Shown: positions 1-8,218 of the stretch, in pieces | Layout of the letters: every line of letters begins with the position of its first letter | How positions within the stretch are numbered: position 1 is the first letter of the stretch | Origin: a candidate division WS6 bacterium GW2011_GWC2_36_7 | GTDB taxonomy: Bacteria > Patescibacteriota > Dojkabacteria > SC72 | Length of the DNA: 14,357 nucleotides | Assembly (NCBI GenBank): GCA_000991805.1 | Contig: LBSF01000006.1 | Span: forward strand, 1-14,357 | Reading direction: 5' to 3' | Made by a program: the position numbers and the translations under genes | The notes under the pieces: generated by a model | What the model was told of the DNA's origin: nothing | Databases searched by the model: none | Seen by the model: the letters and a program-made list of their open reading frames with translations, nothing else

Positions 1-1
1 A

Positions 2-1573
2 ACGTTAATCATACTTCTTGTAGGATTGCCATTGTTGGTATACGCATCATACCAGGTTGTACAAATTGCAACTAAGGCAAGTGCTGATACTGAGCCTAAG
101 AATGTTTTGTTAACAAATCTCACAACCTCATCAGTTACCCTCACTTGGACAACAGATTCACAAACAAGAGGAACAGTAGCTACAGTAAAAAGTGGCACAG
201 AGGGAACCCCAGTTATAGATACAAGAGGAAATACAAAAAGATATACTCATTTCGTAGAACTAACAGGATTAGAACCAAATACCTCGTATAGTTTTGTAAT
301 CACCTCGGAAAGTACGAAGTATTCTGAAACCACAGATGGAAATAAATATACATTCAAAACAGCTGCCATAACGGCAGATACCCCAACCCCCAATCCAATT
401 CATGGATCAGTTGATAATGTGTCTGGGGATGATGTCATAGTATTCGCAACACTGAAAGACAAATCTGTATATCCAGTCTCTGCAACTATGCCGAGTGGTG
501 GGAATTGGATCATGGATCTATCAGCATTCAGAAAAGTCTCTGACAACTCTTTAGTCATATCAAACAACAACACCAACCTAGTGCTTGTAGTCATATCTTC
601 AACGGACAAGGGGGATGTACTTTCAGGATCATATTCTGAATTGTTTGATAGTAATGGCAAACTCAAAAGTACTCAATCCTTTAATATTGGTTCTAATGCT
701 CAGTTGTACTCATATTTCCCAAATACATCGATGTTAATGGCAGAGGCCACGGTAGTCGATAAAGATCCAGTGGTTGTAGTCCCGGATCCTGTCGTAGAGG
801 AGCCAGTTGTAGAAGAGCCAACTGCAGATGGGAGAGTATTTCGATTAGTAAATGACCTTTCGTGGGAGGATATGGTTATCGCAGGAGGATTAACATGGCC
901 ATATGGTGCAGGCACTGTACAGATTACAAATTTAACAGATACAGGGTTCTCAGTAATATGGGCATCTAAGGATAGTGAACAAGGATATATTAACTATGGT
1001 ACTAGCTCGAGTGATCTCTCAAGCCAAGCTAATGATGAAAGAGATGGTGTAACGAATAGGGGAGAGTATTACATTCACAGCGTTTCGGTTTCTAGATTAC
1101 AACCAGAAATGAAGTACTATTTTGAAATCATTTCGGGAACTAATACATATGATAATAGTGGAAAGCAATATACTGCTACGACATTTGCTACATTGAGTAC
1201 TCCACCTTCTTATGTATCTATAACTGGGACAACAAGTAATATGCCTGAGAGCAACGAAGGGATAATAATCGCATATATTAAGGATATTGATGGTACTGGT
1301 ACGAGTGGACAAGCGGGATTGATATCTACGGTTATGGATGAGAGTGGCAAATGGATATTGTCTATCGCAGATAGTAGGTCAGCTGATGGTAGTGAATATT
1401 TCGAATATACTTCTTCGGATAGTATGTATTTTGATATATTGAGTACTATTTCTTCATTTACACCTGTATCGGTGTCAATGAATGGTATTACTAGTAAGGA
1501 TATTGGTATAGCTATTAGTGATAGTGAAGCTACTACAACAGTATCCAAATTATCGAACTATGGAGTCATTTAA
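2..1573 (+). CDS. FN3-domain surface protein, 5'-truncated by window edge
   Basis: The reading frame is open from base 2 without a start. Its first codons give TLIILLVGLPLLVYASYQVV, a hydrophobic signal peptide or anchor, so the true start lies left of the window; the TTG at 26 lies inside this segment and is not a credible start. Two FN3-like beta-sandwiches are visible: nt 89-361 (SSVTLTWTTD, then GLEPNTSYSF) and nt 908-1192 (TGFSVIWASKD, then RLQPEMKYYFEI). Each is followed by a second beta-rich module (nt 389-739 and 1202-1519) sharing a GGNWIMDL / SGKWILSI core, so the protein is a tandem duplication of an FN3-plus-module unit. A Pro/Val/Glu linker (nt 761-832, VVEEPVVEEP) separates the halves. 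There are no cysteines and no C-terminal membrane segment. By family analogy it is an extracytoplasmic adhesion or scaffold protein; the ligand is unknown. It ends with tandem stops TAA TAG. Confidence 0.85.
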   Translation, partial: TLIILLVGLPLLVYASYQVVQIATKASADTEPKNVLLTNLTTSSVTLTWTTDSQTRGTVATVKSGTEGTPVIDTRGNTKRYTHFVELTGLEPNTSYSFVITSESTKYSETTDGNKYTFKTAAITADTPTPNPIHGSVDNVSGDDVIVFATLKDKSVYPVSATMPSGGNWIMDLSAFRKVSDNSLVISNNNTNLVLVVISSTDKGDVLSGSYSELFDSNGKLKSTQSFNIGSNAQLYSYFPNTSMLMAEATVVDKDPVVVVPDPVVEEPVVEEPTADGRVFRLVNDLSWEDMVIAGGLTWPYGAGTVQITNLTDTGFSVIWASKDSEQGYINYGTSSSDLSSQANDERDGVTNRGEYYIHSVSVSRLQPEMKYYFEIISGTNTYDNSGKQYTATTFATLSTPPSYVSITGTTSNMPESNEGIIIAYIKDIDGTGTSGQAGLISTVMDESGKWILSIADSRSADGSEYFEYTSSDSMYFDILSTISSFTPVSVSMNGITSKDIGIAISDSEATTTVSKLSNYGVI

Positions 1574-1591
1574 TAGTTAACTAGAAACCAT

Positions 1592-1609
1592 TATAATATC
1601 TGATATAAT
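1592..1609 (+). promoter_or_regulatory. Two -10 hexamers before the 12-Cys protein gene
   Basis: Two perfect TATAAT hexamers lie at 1592-1597 and 1604-1609. The second is an extended -10 (TGATATAAT from 1601) and predicts transcription from about 1616, only about 5 nt before the ATG at 1621. The first would start about 12 nt further up and would include AGGGA (1611-1615), a possible Shine-Dalgarno sequence. No convincing -35 was seen. This suggests the 1621 gene can be transcribed separately from the FN3 gene. Confidence 0.55.
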
Positions 1610-1620
1610 CAGGGACTTGT

Positions 1621-2916
1621 ATGTATACAGAACATAACCAAACAAAGAAAAACAAGAAAGCGTTATTACTACTCTTAGTACTTGGAGTGTTTGGGTTTGT
1701 GGCGTTTAAATATACAAAGCTGAAAGATATTGTAGCCATAGATAACACGATTGAAGCTACATCATGTGTTAATTGTCTTGTTGATCAAACTCCTAATGAA
1801 TCAGAACTTGTAATTTTAAATATTGGCGGAGACGGTGAAATCACAGATATCACACCCGAAAGTTCAGTTCTCGGATCTACAAGTGGTGGATGTGGAGTTG
1901 CAAGTAATATGTATACTGCAGATTCTGCTTGTGATCTTCAAAAAACAACTTCTTCTTTTGGAGTTAAGAAATCTTTTGTGAGTACAGATGCAGAAATCAC
2001 AATGACATCTATATCCGTGCCAGTAAGATTACTCTCTGGAAAATATTCAATAAAGGATTCAAACAGAGATATCACTTTGGAAGATCCAGTATATAAACCA
2101 GCAGGAGTGGTCTTTGACGAAAGACAGGTATCAGTAACTTTTGCTCCAGGAGAGTCTGGAGAGAAGACCAAAGCTGAGGTATGGGAGAATACTATCAAGA
2201 AGAAAGCATACAGCACGAAATACACTATATCTACAGAAACCGAAACTGGTGGTGGGCATGTAATTTTAAATACTTATGCAACCAATGATTGTGGAGCAAA
2301 ATGTAATAATGATGATAATATAAATCCCTCAAAATCAAATTCTGTAGCAAACTACTTCCAATCCATATCAGTTACTCCTCCAGGGCAAGCTTCTGAGGCA
2401 GAAGATGGCGATGAGGTCCTTATTGAAAGTGATTGTAGTGGGCTGGAGAGTTTAGATTTAGAAGTTGAACCTGGAGCTATAAAAGAGAGGGGATGTTTTA
2501 ACATCTGGCAAGCAGTACAAGGAACAATGAAATCATTATTCCCTTCTTCGGATTGGTCTCCATGTGATGAAGAAAAAGAAAGCTGTATAAATACAGAAAC
2601 GATAGCTGTAAAAATGAGTCCTATGTTCCAAAAAGTTAATACCTATACTGGTACAAGGGTCAAGTTGGCTATGGATCCGCAATCTGCATATAATTATAAA
2701 TCCCTCTATATTGTTACTTCATGCAAAGCTAGTGTGGAGGGTATTGTTGGATCTGTTCCAGTTAAGTGTATATGGGATATGTCATATTTGTTTAATGAAC
2801 GTAAAGCTGCAGAATATGATGATACTGGGAAATCTGAAACTCCAACTTTAGAACAGTATAAGATTTTTTTGAAACAAGAATCCATTTCGAGAACAGATAA
2901 GTTGTTAACAATGTAA
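1621..2916 (+). CDS. Membrane-anchored cysteine-rich extracytoplasmic protein, unknown function
   Basis: I do not recognise this family. The protein has 431 residues: a Lys-rich cytoplasmic start (residues 1-13), one membrane segment (about 14-29, ALLLLLVLGVFGFVAF), then about 400 predicted outside residues. Twelve cysteines all follow the membrane segment (49, 52, 91, 104, 224, 228, 272, 292, 315, 322, 368, 383), including CVNC (49-52) and CGAKC (224-228). The even number, confined to the outside, suggests disulfides; a metal site at the CxxC pairs is less likely. The middle (about 125-255) is rich in beta-type alternation; no catalytic motif was identified. It lies between the FN3 protein and the VirB6-like membrane protein, so it may be an accessory surface part of the same apparatus. 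The start is the ATG just after the -10 elements. It ends with tandem TAA TAA. Confidence 0.85.
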   Translation: MYTEHNQTKKNKKALLLLLVLGVFGFVAFKYTKLKDIVAIDNTIEATSCVNCLVDQTPNESELVILNIGGDGEITDITPESSVLGSTSGGCGVASNMYTADSACDLQKTTSSFGVKKSFVSTDAEITMTSISVPVRLLSGKYSIKDSNRDITLEDPVYKPAGVVFDERQVSVTFAPGESGEKTKAEVWENTIKKKAYSTKYTISTETETGGGHVILNTYATNDCGAKCNNDDNINPSKSNSVANYFQSISVTPPGQASEAEDGDEVLIESDCSGLESLDLEVEPGAIKERGCFNIWQAVQGTMKSLFPSSDWSPCDEEKESCINTETIAVKMSPMFQKVNTYTGTRVKLAMDPQSAYNYKSLYIVTSCKASVEGIVGSVPVKCIWDMSYLFNERKAAEYDDTGKSETPTLEQYKIFLKQESISRTDKLLTM

Positions 2917-2929
2917 TAATTTAAATTAA

Positions 2930-2935
2930 TAAAAT
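2930..2935 (+). promoter_or_regulatory. -10-like TAAAAT, 7 nt before ATG 2943
   Basis: TAAAAT (2930-2935) is followed by 7 nt and then ATG 2943, which places the predicted transcript start at or next to the A of the ATG. There is no Shine-Dalgarno sequence in the AT-only stretch upstream. A weak -35 candidate is TTAACA (2905-2910), with a 19-bp spacer. Chance -10 matches are common in such AT-rich DNA; the support comes from the same spacing at neighbouring genes. Confidence 0.4.
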
Positions 2936-2942
2936 ACTTAAT

Positions 2943-4439
2943 ATGAGTTACGTAGTTAAAACATACGAGTTTCTAGGGAAATTAGAAAACCTTTTCAATA
3001 GGAAAATGTTTAAAACTGTTTTTGTAGCAGTTTTCAGCATGTTCCTTTTCTTTGGTGTCATGAATGTATATGCACAGGAAGATAATATCAAAATAACACC
3101 AGATTGGGGTGGTGCAAAAACTTTTAGCAATAATGCTAGTGGAGTGGAGGATGGAACACAGGATAATGTAACTAGCCATCTGACAGTAGAAATAACAAAT
3201 GTTCTCTGGACGGCTATTATGTATTCAGATCCATCGATTACCGCTTTGAGTGCCAGCGCGGATATCCCTAATGATATGAAACTTGGATTGTTAGGAACAA
3301 CGGATATGTTAATTGCGAGTGCGTATGAAAATCAGCCTAATGTCAATGTTGTTGCTCACTTGCAAGAAGAGTGGATTCCAGGATTTGATGAATCAAATAC
3401 TGGTTTGTATGCTGCAGAAAATGTAACTGGGTATCAATCACTTATGGATACAGGGATTGCACCGATATGGAGTCAAATGCGAAATATGGCGTATGTTTTT
3501 TTTGTAATAATCATGATTGTGGTTGGTTTTATGATTATGTTTAGAAGTAAGATAGGAGGTCAAACCTTAGTGGGTATCGGAAATACTATCCCAAGTGTAA
3601 TTATAAGTTTGGTATTAGTTACGTTTAGTTTTGCGATAGCTGGCATTATTATTGATTTGGGCGGTGTGACGGTTGGTTTGATATATACGATTCTTGGAGA
3701 TAAATCACACTCTATTCAAAATATTAGTGGTTTAATGAGTGTGCTTTTCAATGGACTTGGTACTCAAGCTGTCGATGCTATGAAAGATGAATGGGCAAAT
3801 ATAGTGAGCTCTGTTACTTCACCATCAGTAGGTGGAATTTTAAAAATAATGAATCTTTTGGGATGGACAGTTGGTACAGGTGGAATGGCACCTGCCGTTG
3901 CAGGTGTTTTCGCTCTTCTTGTTTTACTAATAGGTATAGGTATTGTGTTTGTAGGAGCAATCAAGCTTATAATTACGCTTTATAAATCATATTTTCAATT
4001 GTTATTGGGTGTTATTCTCGGGCCTGTTCAAATTATGATTGGAACATTGCCTGGACAAGATGCGATGAGAACTAACTGGTTCTTAGGAATTGTAAGAAAT
4101 GTCCTTGTTTTTCCAATTGTATACTTTATTATTAATATTCCTATATACCTAACAGAAATGAGTGGGGAAATGCTTTTGAGTTTTCCATCGAAGCTAACAG
4201 GTAATGACCTTGGAGATACTGGAACAGAGATTGGACTTACAAGCGGTGTAGTTGGGCTTCTTTTCATGTTTGTTTTTAGAGTATTTGTACTATATTATGC
4301 AGCGCAGGCTCCTAAATTTGCCGAGATTATTGTTCCTCCAGTAATGACGAACGCTTCTAAGGCTTCTGCGGATGCTATGGCTAACGCAAAGATGAGTTTA
4401 GGTAAAATTCCATTGATTGGTAGTTTATTTGGTAAATAG
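2943..4439 (+). CDS. TrbL/VirB6-like polytopic membrane protein (type IV secretion-type)
   Basis: The 498-residue protein resembles the TrbL/VirB6-type channel proteins of type IV secretion systems. It has a signal-type hydrophobic segment (about 25-42, possible cleavage near VYAQ, residue 45), an extracytoplasmic region (about 46-178), then membrane segments near 182-200, 216-250, 316-342, 350-368, 384-402 and 434-453, and a short Ala/Lys-rich tail. The stretch FRSKIGGQTLVGIGNTIPS leading into a VTFSFAIAGIIIDL helix, and KSYFQLLLGVILGPVQIM, match my memory of VirB6-like proteins in candidate-phyla genomes; no search was run. There are no cysteines. VirB6 proteins form part of the inner-membrane channel, so a transport role is inferred. 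An internal ATG at 3006 would give a shorter signal peptide, but 2943 is preferred because of the -10 spacing and open frame. The next gene follows after 9 nt, suggesting co-expression and joint assembly. Confidence 0.8.
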   Translation: MSYVVKTYEFLGKLENLFNRKMFKTVFVAVFSMFLFFGVMNVYAQEDNIKITPDWGGAKTFSNNASGVEDGTQDNVTSHLTVEITNVLWTAIMYSDPSITALSASADIPNDMKLGLLGTTDMLIASAYENQPNVNVVAHLQEEWIPGFDESNTGLYAAENVTGYQSLMDTGIAPIWSQMRNMAYVFFVIIMIVVGFMIMFRSKIGGQTLVGIGNTIPSVIISLVLVTFSFAIAGIIIDLGGVTVGLIYTILGDKSHSIQNISGLMSVLFNGLGTQAVDAMKDEWANIVSSVTSPSVGGILKIMNLLGWTVGTGGMAPAVAGVFALLVLLIGIGIVFVGAIKLIITLYKSYFQLLLGVILGPVQIMIGTLPGQDAMRTNWFLGIVRNVLVFPIVYFIINIPIYLTEMSGEMLLSFPSKLTGNDLGDTGTEIGLTSGVVGLLFMFVFRVFVLYYAAQAPKFAEIIVPPVMTNASKASADAMANAKMSLGKIPLIGSLFGK

Positions 4440-4441
4440 GT
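4438..4441 (+). promoter_or_regulatory. Shine-Dalgarno-like AGGT before the M23 fusion gene
   Basis: AGGT overlaps the TAG stop of the upstream gene and lies 7 nt before ATG 4449. It is the clearest Shine-Dalgarno-like site in the window and is placed as expected for an internal operon gene read by coupled translation. No -10 hexamer sits at the leaderless spacing here. Confidence 0.4.
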
Positions 4442-4448
4442 AATATAA

Positions 4449-7184
4449 ATGCCAAAAGGTAAGAAGCAAAAAACAGACGAAGAGGTTCTTGGGCAAATAT
4501 TTGACTTCATATTTAAGGAAGCAAAGAAGAAACCAGAAAAAAGGAAACCAATAAAAATGGGTGGGCCAATTGGAACTAATGAATTGGCAGAAGGTATTGC
4601 TGCCGCGTTAGAAATGCCAGCATTATTCGTGAATGATCAAATCTTATCGAACATGAATGATGCTTTGACGATTGAATTTGGAAGAATAAAGGCGAATGAA
4701 TCAGGTTCTCTTAACGCAAAATTAACAACTACAAGTTTAATTGGATTTCTCAGTGATCCAAACAATTTTTTTGATAAACCCAAAAACGCTTCGAAAATGG
4801 GTATTAGGGATGCAATGAAAGCTGGCTTCATGGGAAGAGTTCATCAAGAGCTTGTATCTAATGCATGGGCTAAAAAATATAATCTCGACCTTGATGCAAG
4901 GAAAGCCATTCGTGGGCATTATCAGGCTGAAAGTATTGGTAGAGAAGCGGAGGCTGGAAGGGCTTTTGCTATGGCTGCAGGTGCTGCAATAGGAGGGAAT
5001 GATGATTCAAGAAAGAATTATGTTGCGAGCAGAAGCGCTGATTTGCTAGGAAGAGAAATGTTTGGGAGAAGTGGCTGGGATTCTATGAGCGAAGAAAAGA
5101 AGGTTGGTCTGCAAAAGGCGCTTATAAGAGGGAATGATGCAGTTCAAGACTATTTCGATAATACATATCATGGAACTTCTAGGTTTGCAGATGAAGCCAT
5201 GGGCAGATATTTTTCTTTGCAAGAATTGTGGAAGACAGACGATATGAAAAAGAATGGTGCAAAAGTGTCTGGAAAAGATGGAATCGATGTTTTTGACTTA
5301 AAAAATTACAATCTTCTAGAGACAAGAAATCTTGAGGGAAGGATAGCTGACATGCAGACTTATTTACGAAGAAATCCGGGATTGAGTATAAATGAAAAAC
5401 AAAAAATCATAGTTGGTATTGAAAAACTTCAGCAAGCAAGTGTCATAGTTACGGGGAATCATTTAGATTTGGGAAAAGTTCAAGGAGCAAAAATAGAACT
5501 AAAAAGAATGGTTGCGGATTATAAAACAAAATTGGAGGCTGCCCAGAGAGCTGGCGATAGAGATGGTGTTAAATATTACAAAGATCAAATTAAAAATCTA
5601 AAAAGTGGTGATAGACAGTTAAACCTTTTAAATTTTTGGGGCAATATAGGGAAAAGGGAAGGGCAGATTGATTCTTTAAAGGATGTTCTTGGTGAGGGAT
5701 TAGCTACAAAAGGAATATCTAGTATATTAGACGGATCTTTTTATGACAAAAATCGAAATATTTTCTACTTGCCAGTAAAAGAACAAAAAATCAGTTTTGG
5801 TTCTCATGTCTGGGAAGTGGCAGATGAAAACGGAATAAAAAAGCCAATAAAACATGACGAGGAGATAACGGTATTTATTCCAGAGGAAGGACGAAACAAA
5901 ATGTCTTCTGACTATAAAGCTTTTCTTGCCAATGTGTATTATCTTACACCAAGATCTATGATGAGAACCTTGTTTGTTAATGGCGAAGGTTTTGTATATC
6001 TTGCGTATTTAAATAAACAGAGATTTATGAAGGAATTTGGTGTCGAGGATATAGATTTTACTAAACTTTTGAAAAATGATGCAGGATTATCAGCGGCACT
6101 TAGATCAAAGGGTATGACTGATGGACATATCGGAAGTTTACAATTTAGTGCCAAGTTGGCTCAAATATTTTCTTTTGGACAAAGAAAGAGGGATTTAATC
6201 AAAAACTGGATGGATGATCATTTCTTCAAGAAAATGAGACAGAAGGTTTACAATAGTCTAATAAAGAGGATAACAGATAAAGAAGCCTTAGCATTGTTAG
6301 AGAAATGGTTGGTAAAAGGTGGCTTTGAGGTAGTTGCAAAGGCGATTGTCATAGGAATACTTGATGCTTTAGGCATTGCTGCGACGGGTGGAGCAGGTTC
6401 ATTTCTAGTACCGATTCTAAGTGCTTTGGTTGTAGATATCTTATACGGAATTGTAAAAATATTGGTTCTTGTTGTGCTTCTCATATCAGCAGGAGTTGTA
6501 GGAATAGCGTTTTTGGGAGGAGCGAAAATGGTACACGAATTCAATTCTATGACCTATGCATATACTAATGTAGTGCCAGGAGAAGTAGTATCTAATCCAA
6601 ACTTCACAGGAACAAGCCCAATAATAGGAGAGGATGATCCATCACATATTATTGGAGATTTTGTAGGAGGATCGCTTCCATCTGGGGAGAAATGTCTCTT
6701 AGGATCCTCAAGTAGTTTCCGTTGTACGCAGGGACCATTCTCAGTAAAAGCAACTCCGACAAGCCTGACACCGTCACATTCGAAAGTCGCAGCAATAGAC
6801 GTCGCAGGAGTCAACTATTTCTATGCTCCAGCTTTCTGTGGAAATAATAATTGCAAAGTAACTTACGTTGGAGAAGCGAGATGTTTTGCTGGATCTGCTG
6901 GAGGAATAATGAAATTTACAGCTTCATACGGTGGAAATACATATGAATTTACACTAATACACGTACAGCCTGGAGTAGGAAGTGGTGCCACATTATCCTC
7001 TGGACAGAGGGTTGCGAGGGTAATGACACATCAGGAAACTACGAATGCTTGTTCTTCTGGAATGCACCTCCATCTCCAGACTAAAATGAATGGAAAGGCC
7101 GTAGATCCAAGAGATGTTCTAAATAGTAACCCGTCGAGTGGAGGATTCTCATGTAATATAGGTGAATGCCCTCATGAGGTATAG
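4449..7184 (+). CDS. Membrane protein with C-terminal M23 (LytM-type) peptidase domain
   Basis: The 911-residue protein has three parts. Residues 1-620 are hydrophilic, open with a Lys-rich tail, contain charged, probably helical or coiled-coil stretches (about 290-400) and have no cysteine; I do not recognise them. Residues 629-690 are hydrophobic, with the strongest membrane helix at 671-690. Residues about 740-900 form an M23-type metallopeptidase domain: H777 and D784 in HSKVAAID (the longer His-to-Asp form of the usual HxxxD), H838 in TLIH, and H873/H875 in MHLHLQ. All expected zinc and catalytic positions are therefore present. Eight cysteines (749, 759, 797, 802, 812, 868, 902, 907) occur only in this part, as expected if it faces outward. 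M23 enzymes cut peptidoglycan cross-bridges. Directly after a VirB6-like gene, the likely job is local wall opening for a secretion or pilus-like apparatus. Third codon positions become richer in A in the peptidase part. Confidence 0.85.
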   Translation: MPKGKKQKTDEEVLGQIFDFIFKEAKKKPEKRKPIKMGGPIGTNELAEGIAAALEMPALFVNDQILSNMNDALTIEFGRIKANESGSLNAKLTTTSLIGFLSDPNNFFDKPKNASKMGIRDAMKAGFMGRVHQELVSNAWAKKYNLDLDARKAIRGHYQAESIGREAEAGRAFAMAAGAAIGGNDDSRKNYVASRSADLLGREMFGRSGWDSMSEEKKVGLQKALIRGNDAVQDYFDNTYHGTSRFADEAMGRYFSLQELWKTDDMKKNGAKVSGKDGIDVFDLKNYNLLETRNLEGRIADMQTYLRRNPGLSINEKQKIIVGIEKLQQASVIVTGNHLDLGKVQGAKIELKRMVADYKTKLEAAQRAGDRDGVKYYKDQIKNLKSGDRQLNLLNFWGNIGKREGQIDSLKDVLGEGLATKGISSILDGSFYDKNRNIFYLPVKEQKISFGSHVWEVADENGIKKPIKHDEEITVFIPEEGRNKMSSDYKAFLANVYYLTPRSMMRTLFVNGEGFVYLAYLNKQRFMKEFGVEDIDFTKLLKNDAGLSAALRSKGMTDGHIGSLQFSAKLAQIFSFGQRKRDLIKNWMDDHFFKKMRQKVYNSLIKRITDKEALALLEKWLVKGGFEVVAKAIVIGILDALGIAATGGAGSFLVPILSALVVDILYGIVKILVLVVLLISAGVVGIAFLGGAKMVHEFNSMTYAYTNVVPGEVVSNPNFTGTSPIIGEDDPSHIIGDFVGGSLPSGEKCLLGSSSSFRCTQGPFSVKATPTSLTPSHSKVAAIDVAGVNYFYAPAFCGNNNCKVTYVGEARCFAGSAGGIMKFTASYGGNTYEFTLIHVQPGVGSGATLSSGQRVARVMTHQETTNACSSGMHLHLQTKMNGKAVDPRDVLNSNPSSGGFSCNIGECPHEV

Positions 7185-7208
7185 GTAGAAATCAAAAAGT
7201 AATATCTT

Positions 7209-7214
7209 TAAAAT
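7209..7214 (+). promoter_or_regulatory. -10-like TAAAAT, 7 nt before ATG 7222
   Basis: TAAAAT (7209-7214) is followed by 7 nt and ATG 7222, the same arrangement as at 2930-2943. The upstream in-frame ATG at 7213 is formed by the last two bases of this hexamer plus G, so a transcript from this promoter could not contain it. A second -10-like TAATAT (7200-7205) stands 7 nt before 7213 and is a poorer match. Confidence 0.4.
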
Positions 7215-7221
7215 GCCCAAT

Positions 7222-8199
7222 ATGGAAAAAAGAAAAAAAAGAATATTAATCATAGTAATAGGAATATTCGTAATAGCTTTGGTAGTTACTTTGTACTTTG
7301 TATATAAATCTCAAACCAGTCCATATCCCAAGGAAGCGATTCCTCAAGATTCTCTGAATTCGACAACGGAGACTATTGATTTAGGGAATACCGAGATTGA
7401 GGCTTCTAATGGATACCTATACTCAGTATCTAAAACAGTAATGCTTGATAAAGTTATAGAATTTGCTAAGAGTATAAGCCCCAAGGCAGTACAGACCATA
7501 AATGAAAAAGGATCATATTACGAATGGAGAAATGGAGAAGACTATGTAATATATGAATTAGAACAAAACACAGTCATATTCGCTATAAAACAAGGTATAA
7601 CTTGGAATGAAGCAAGCATCAATGGATATTCATTTACACAATTTGTTAATAACTATTTCGGAAAGAATTGGACATACTCAATCTCTACAAGTGCAAAACA
7701 ACCAACAGGGGAAACTATATATTATGCAAAAAGGACAATAGAAGATTTAAATGTGGAAATGGTTTTAAATAATCAATCAACTGACTATCTCGCAACAAAG
7801 GATGGAAAAATAGTATATGGAAAAATCCTACTATCTGAGTTGACGAAAGTTGGAGAGAAATTACCACTGATTAGTTCTTCTGATTTGGATAAATATGTAA
7901 ACCTCTCAAGCTATCCTAAGGAAATATATCCTAACTATGGTCCACTACAGACAACGATATTAAACTCTGTTGATTACAAAAGTGAGGATTTTGATACCAT
8001 AGCTAAGACATTAACCAATTGTAAAAGCAATTCTTCAAGCATAATCTACTTGTACAAATCTCTAAACCAGGGTAATCTAACCCCAGTTTACAAGTTAGAT
8101 CTACAGTGTGAATTAACATACAAAGACACTGTATATACTATTCCTGCAATAGGATATGTTAACGCCATTGACCCCCAGTATATATCTACAGTAGAGTAA
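7222..8199 (+). CDS. Single-pass anchored protein, unknown function
   Basis: I do not recognise this family. From ATG 7222 the protein has 325 residues: a strongly basic start (MEKRKKR), one membrane helix (about 8-29, ILIIVIGIFVIALVVTLYFV), then about 295 predicted outside residues rich in Tyr, Ser, Thr and Asn. A short motif occurs twice, as SPYPKEAIP near the membrane exit and SSYPKEIYP near residue 230, which may mark two domains. Two cysteines (about 267 and 296) could pair. No catalytic motif was seen. The start at 7222 is chosen over an in-frame ATG at 7213 (three more residues) because 7213 overlaps the candidate -10 element; no Shine-Dalgarno sequence precedes either. It sits between the M23 fusion and the PGRP-like protein, so a role at the cell wall is plausible but unproven. 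Ile and Thr codons ending in A or C dominate, unlike the VirB6-like gene. Confidence 0.8.
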   Translation: MEKRKKRILIIVIGIFVIALVVTLYFVYKSQTSPYPKEAIPQDSLNSTTETIDLGNTEIEASNGYLYSVSKTVMLDKVIEFAKSISPKAVQTINEKGSYYEWRNGEDYVIYELEQNTVIFAIKQGITWNEASINGYSFTQFVNNYFGKNWTYSISTSAKQPTGETIYYAKRTIEDLNVEMVLNNQSTDYLATKDGKIVYGKILLSELTKVGEKLPLISSSDLDKYVNLSSYPKEIYPNYGPLQTTILNSVDYKSEDFDTIAKTLTNCKSNSSSIIYLYKSLNQGNLTPVYKLDLQCELTYKDTVYTIPAIGYVNAIDPQYISTVE

Positions 8200-8203
8200 T
8201 CTG

Positions 8204-8212
8204 TGTTACAAT
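8204..8212 (+). promoter_or_regulatory. Extended -10 TGTTACAAT, 6 nt before ATG 8219
   Basis: TG-T-TACAAT is an extended -10. The hexamer ends at 8212 and the ATG begins 6 nt later, so the predicted start of transcription is the A of the ATG: a leaderless mRNA. No -35 at normal spacing was found, which an extended -10 can tolerate. There is no Shine-Dalgarno sequence. Confidence 0.55.
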
Positions 8213-8218
8213 GTCACT

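Noticed and set aside
26..28. TTG as the start of the FN3 protein
   Set aside because: The same frame is open back to base 2 and encodes the first half of a hydrophobic anchor, so the start lies outside the window.
1596..1606. Inverted repeat ATATC-T-GATAT between the two -10 hexamers
   Set aside because: It arises from the two neighbouring TATAAT motifs and is too short to claim as an operator.
2917..2928. AT-only palindrome TAATTTAAATTA
   Set aside because: Such short A/T palindromes are expected by chance in this composition; at most it is an AT-rich upstream promoter region.
3006..3008. Internal ATG as the true start of the VirB6-like protein
   Set aside because: It would give a neat signal peptide, but its AGGA is only 2 nt away and ATG 2943 has the better -10 spacing; left as an alternative.
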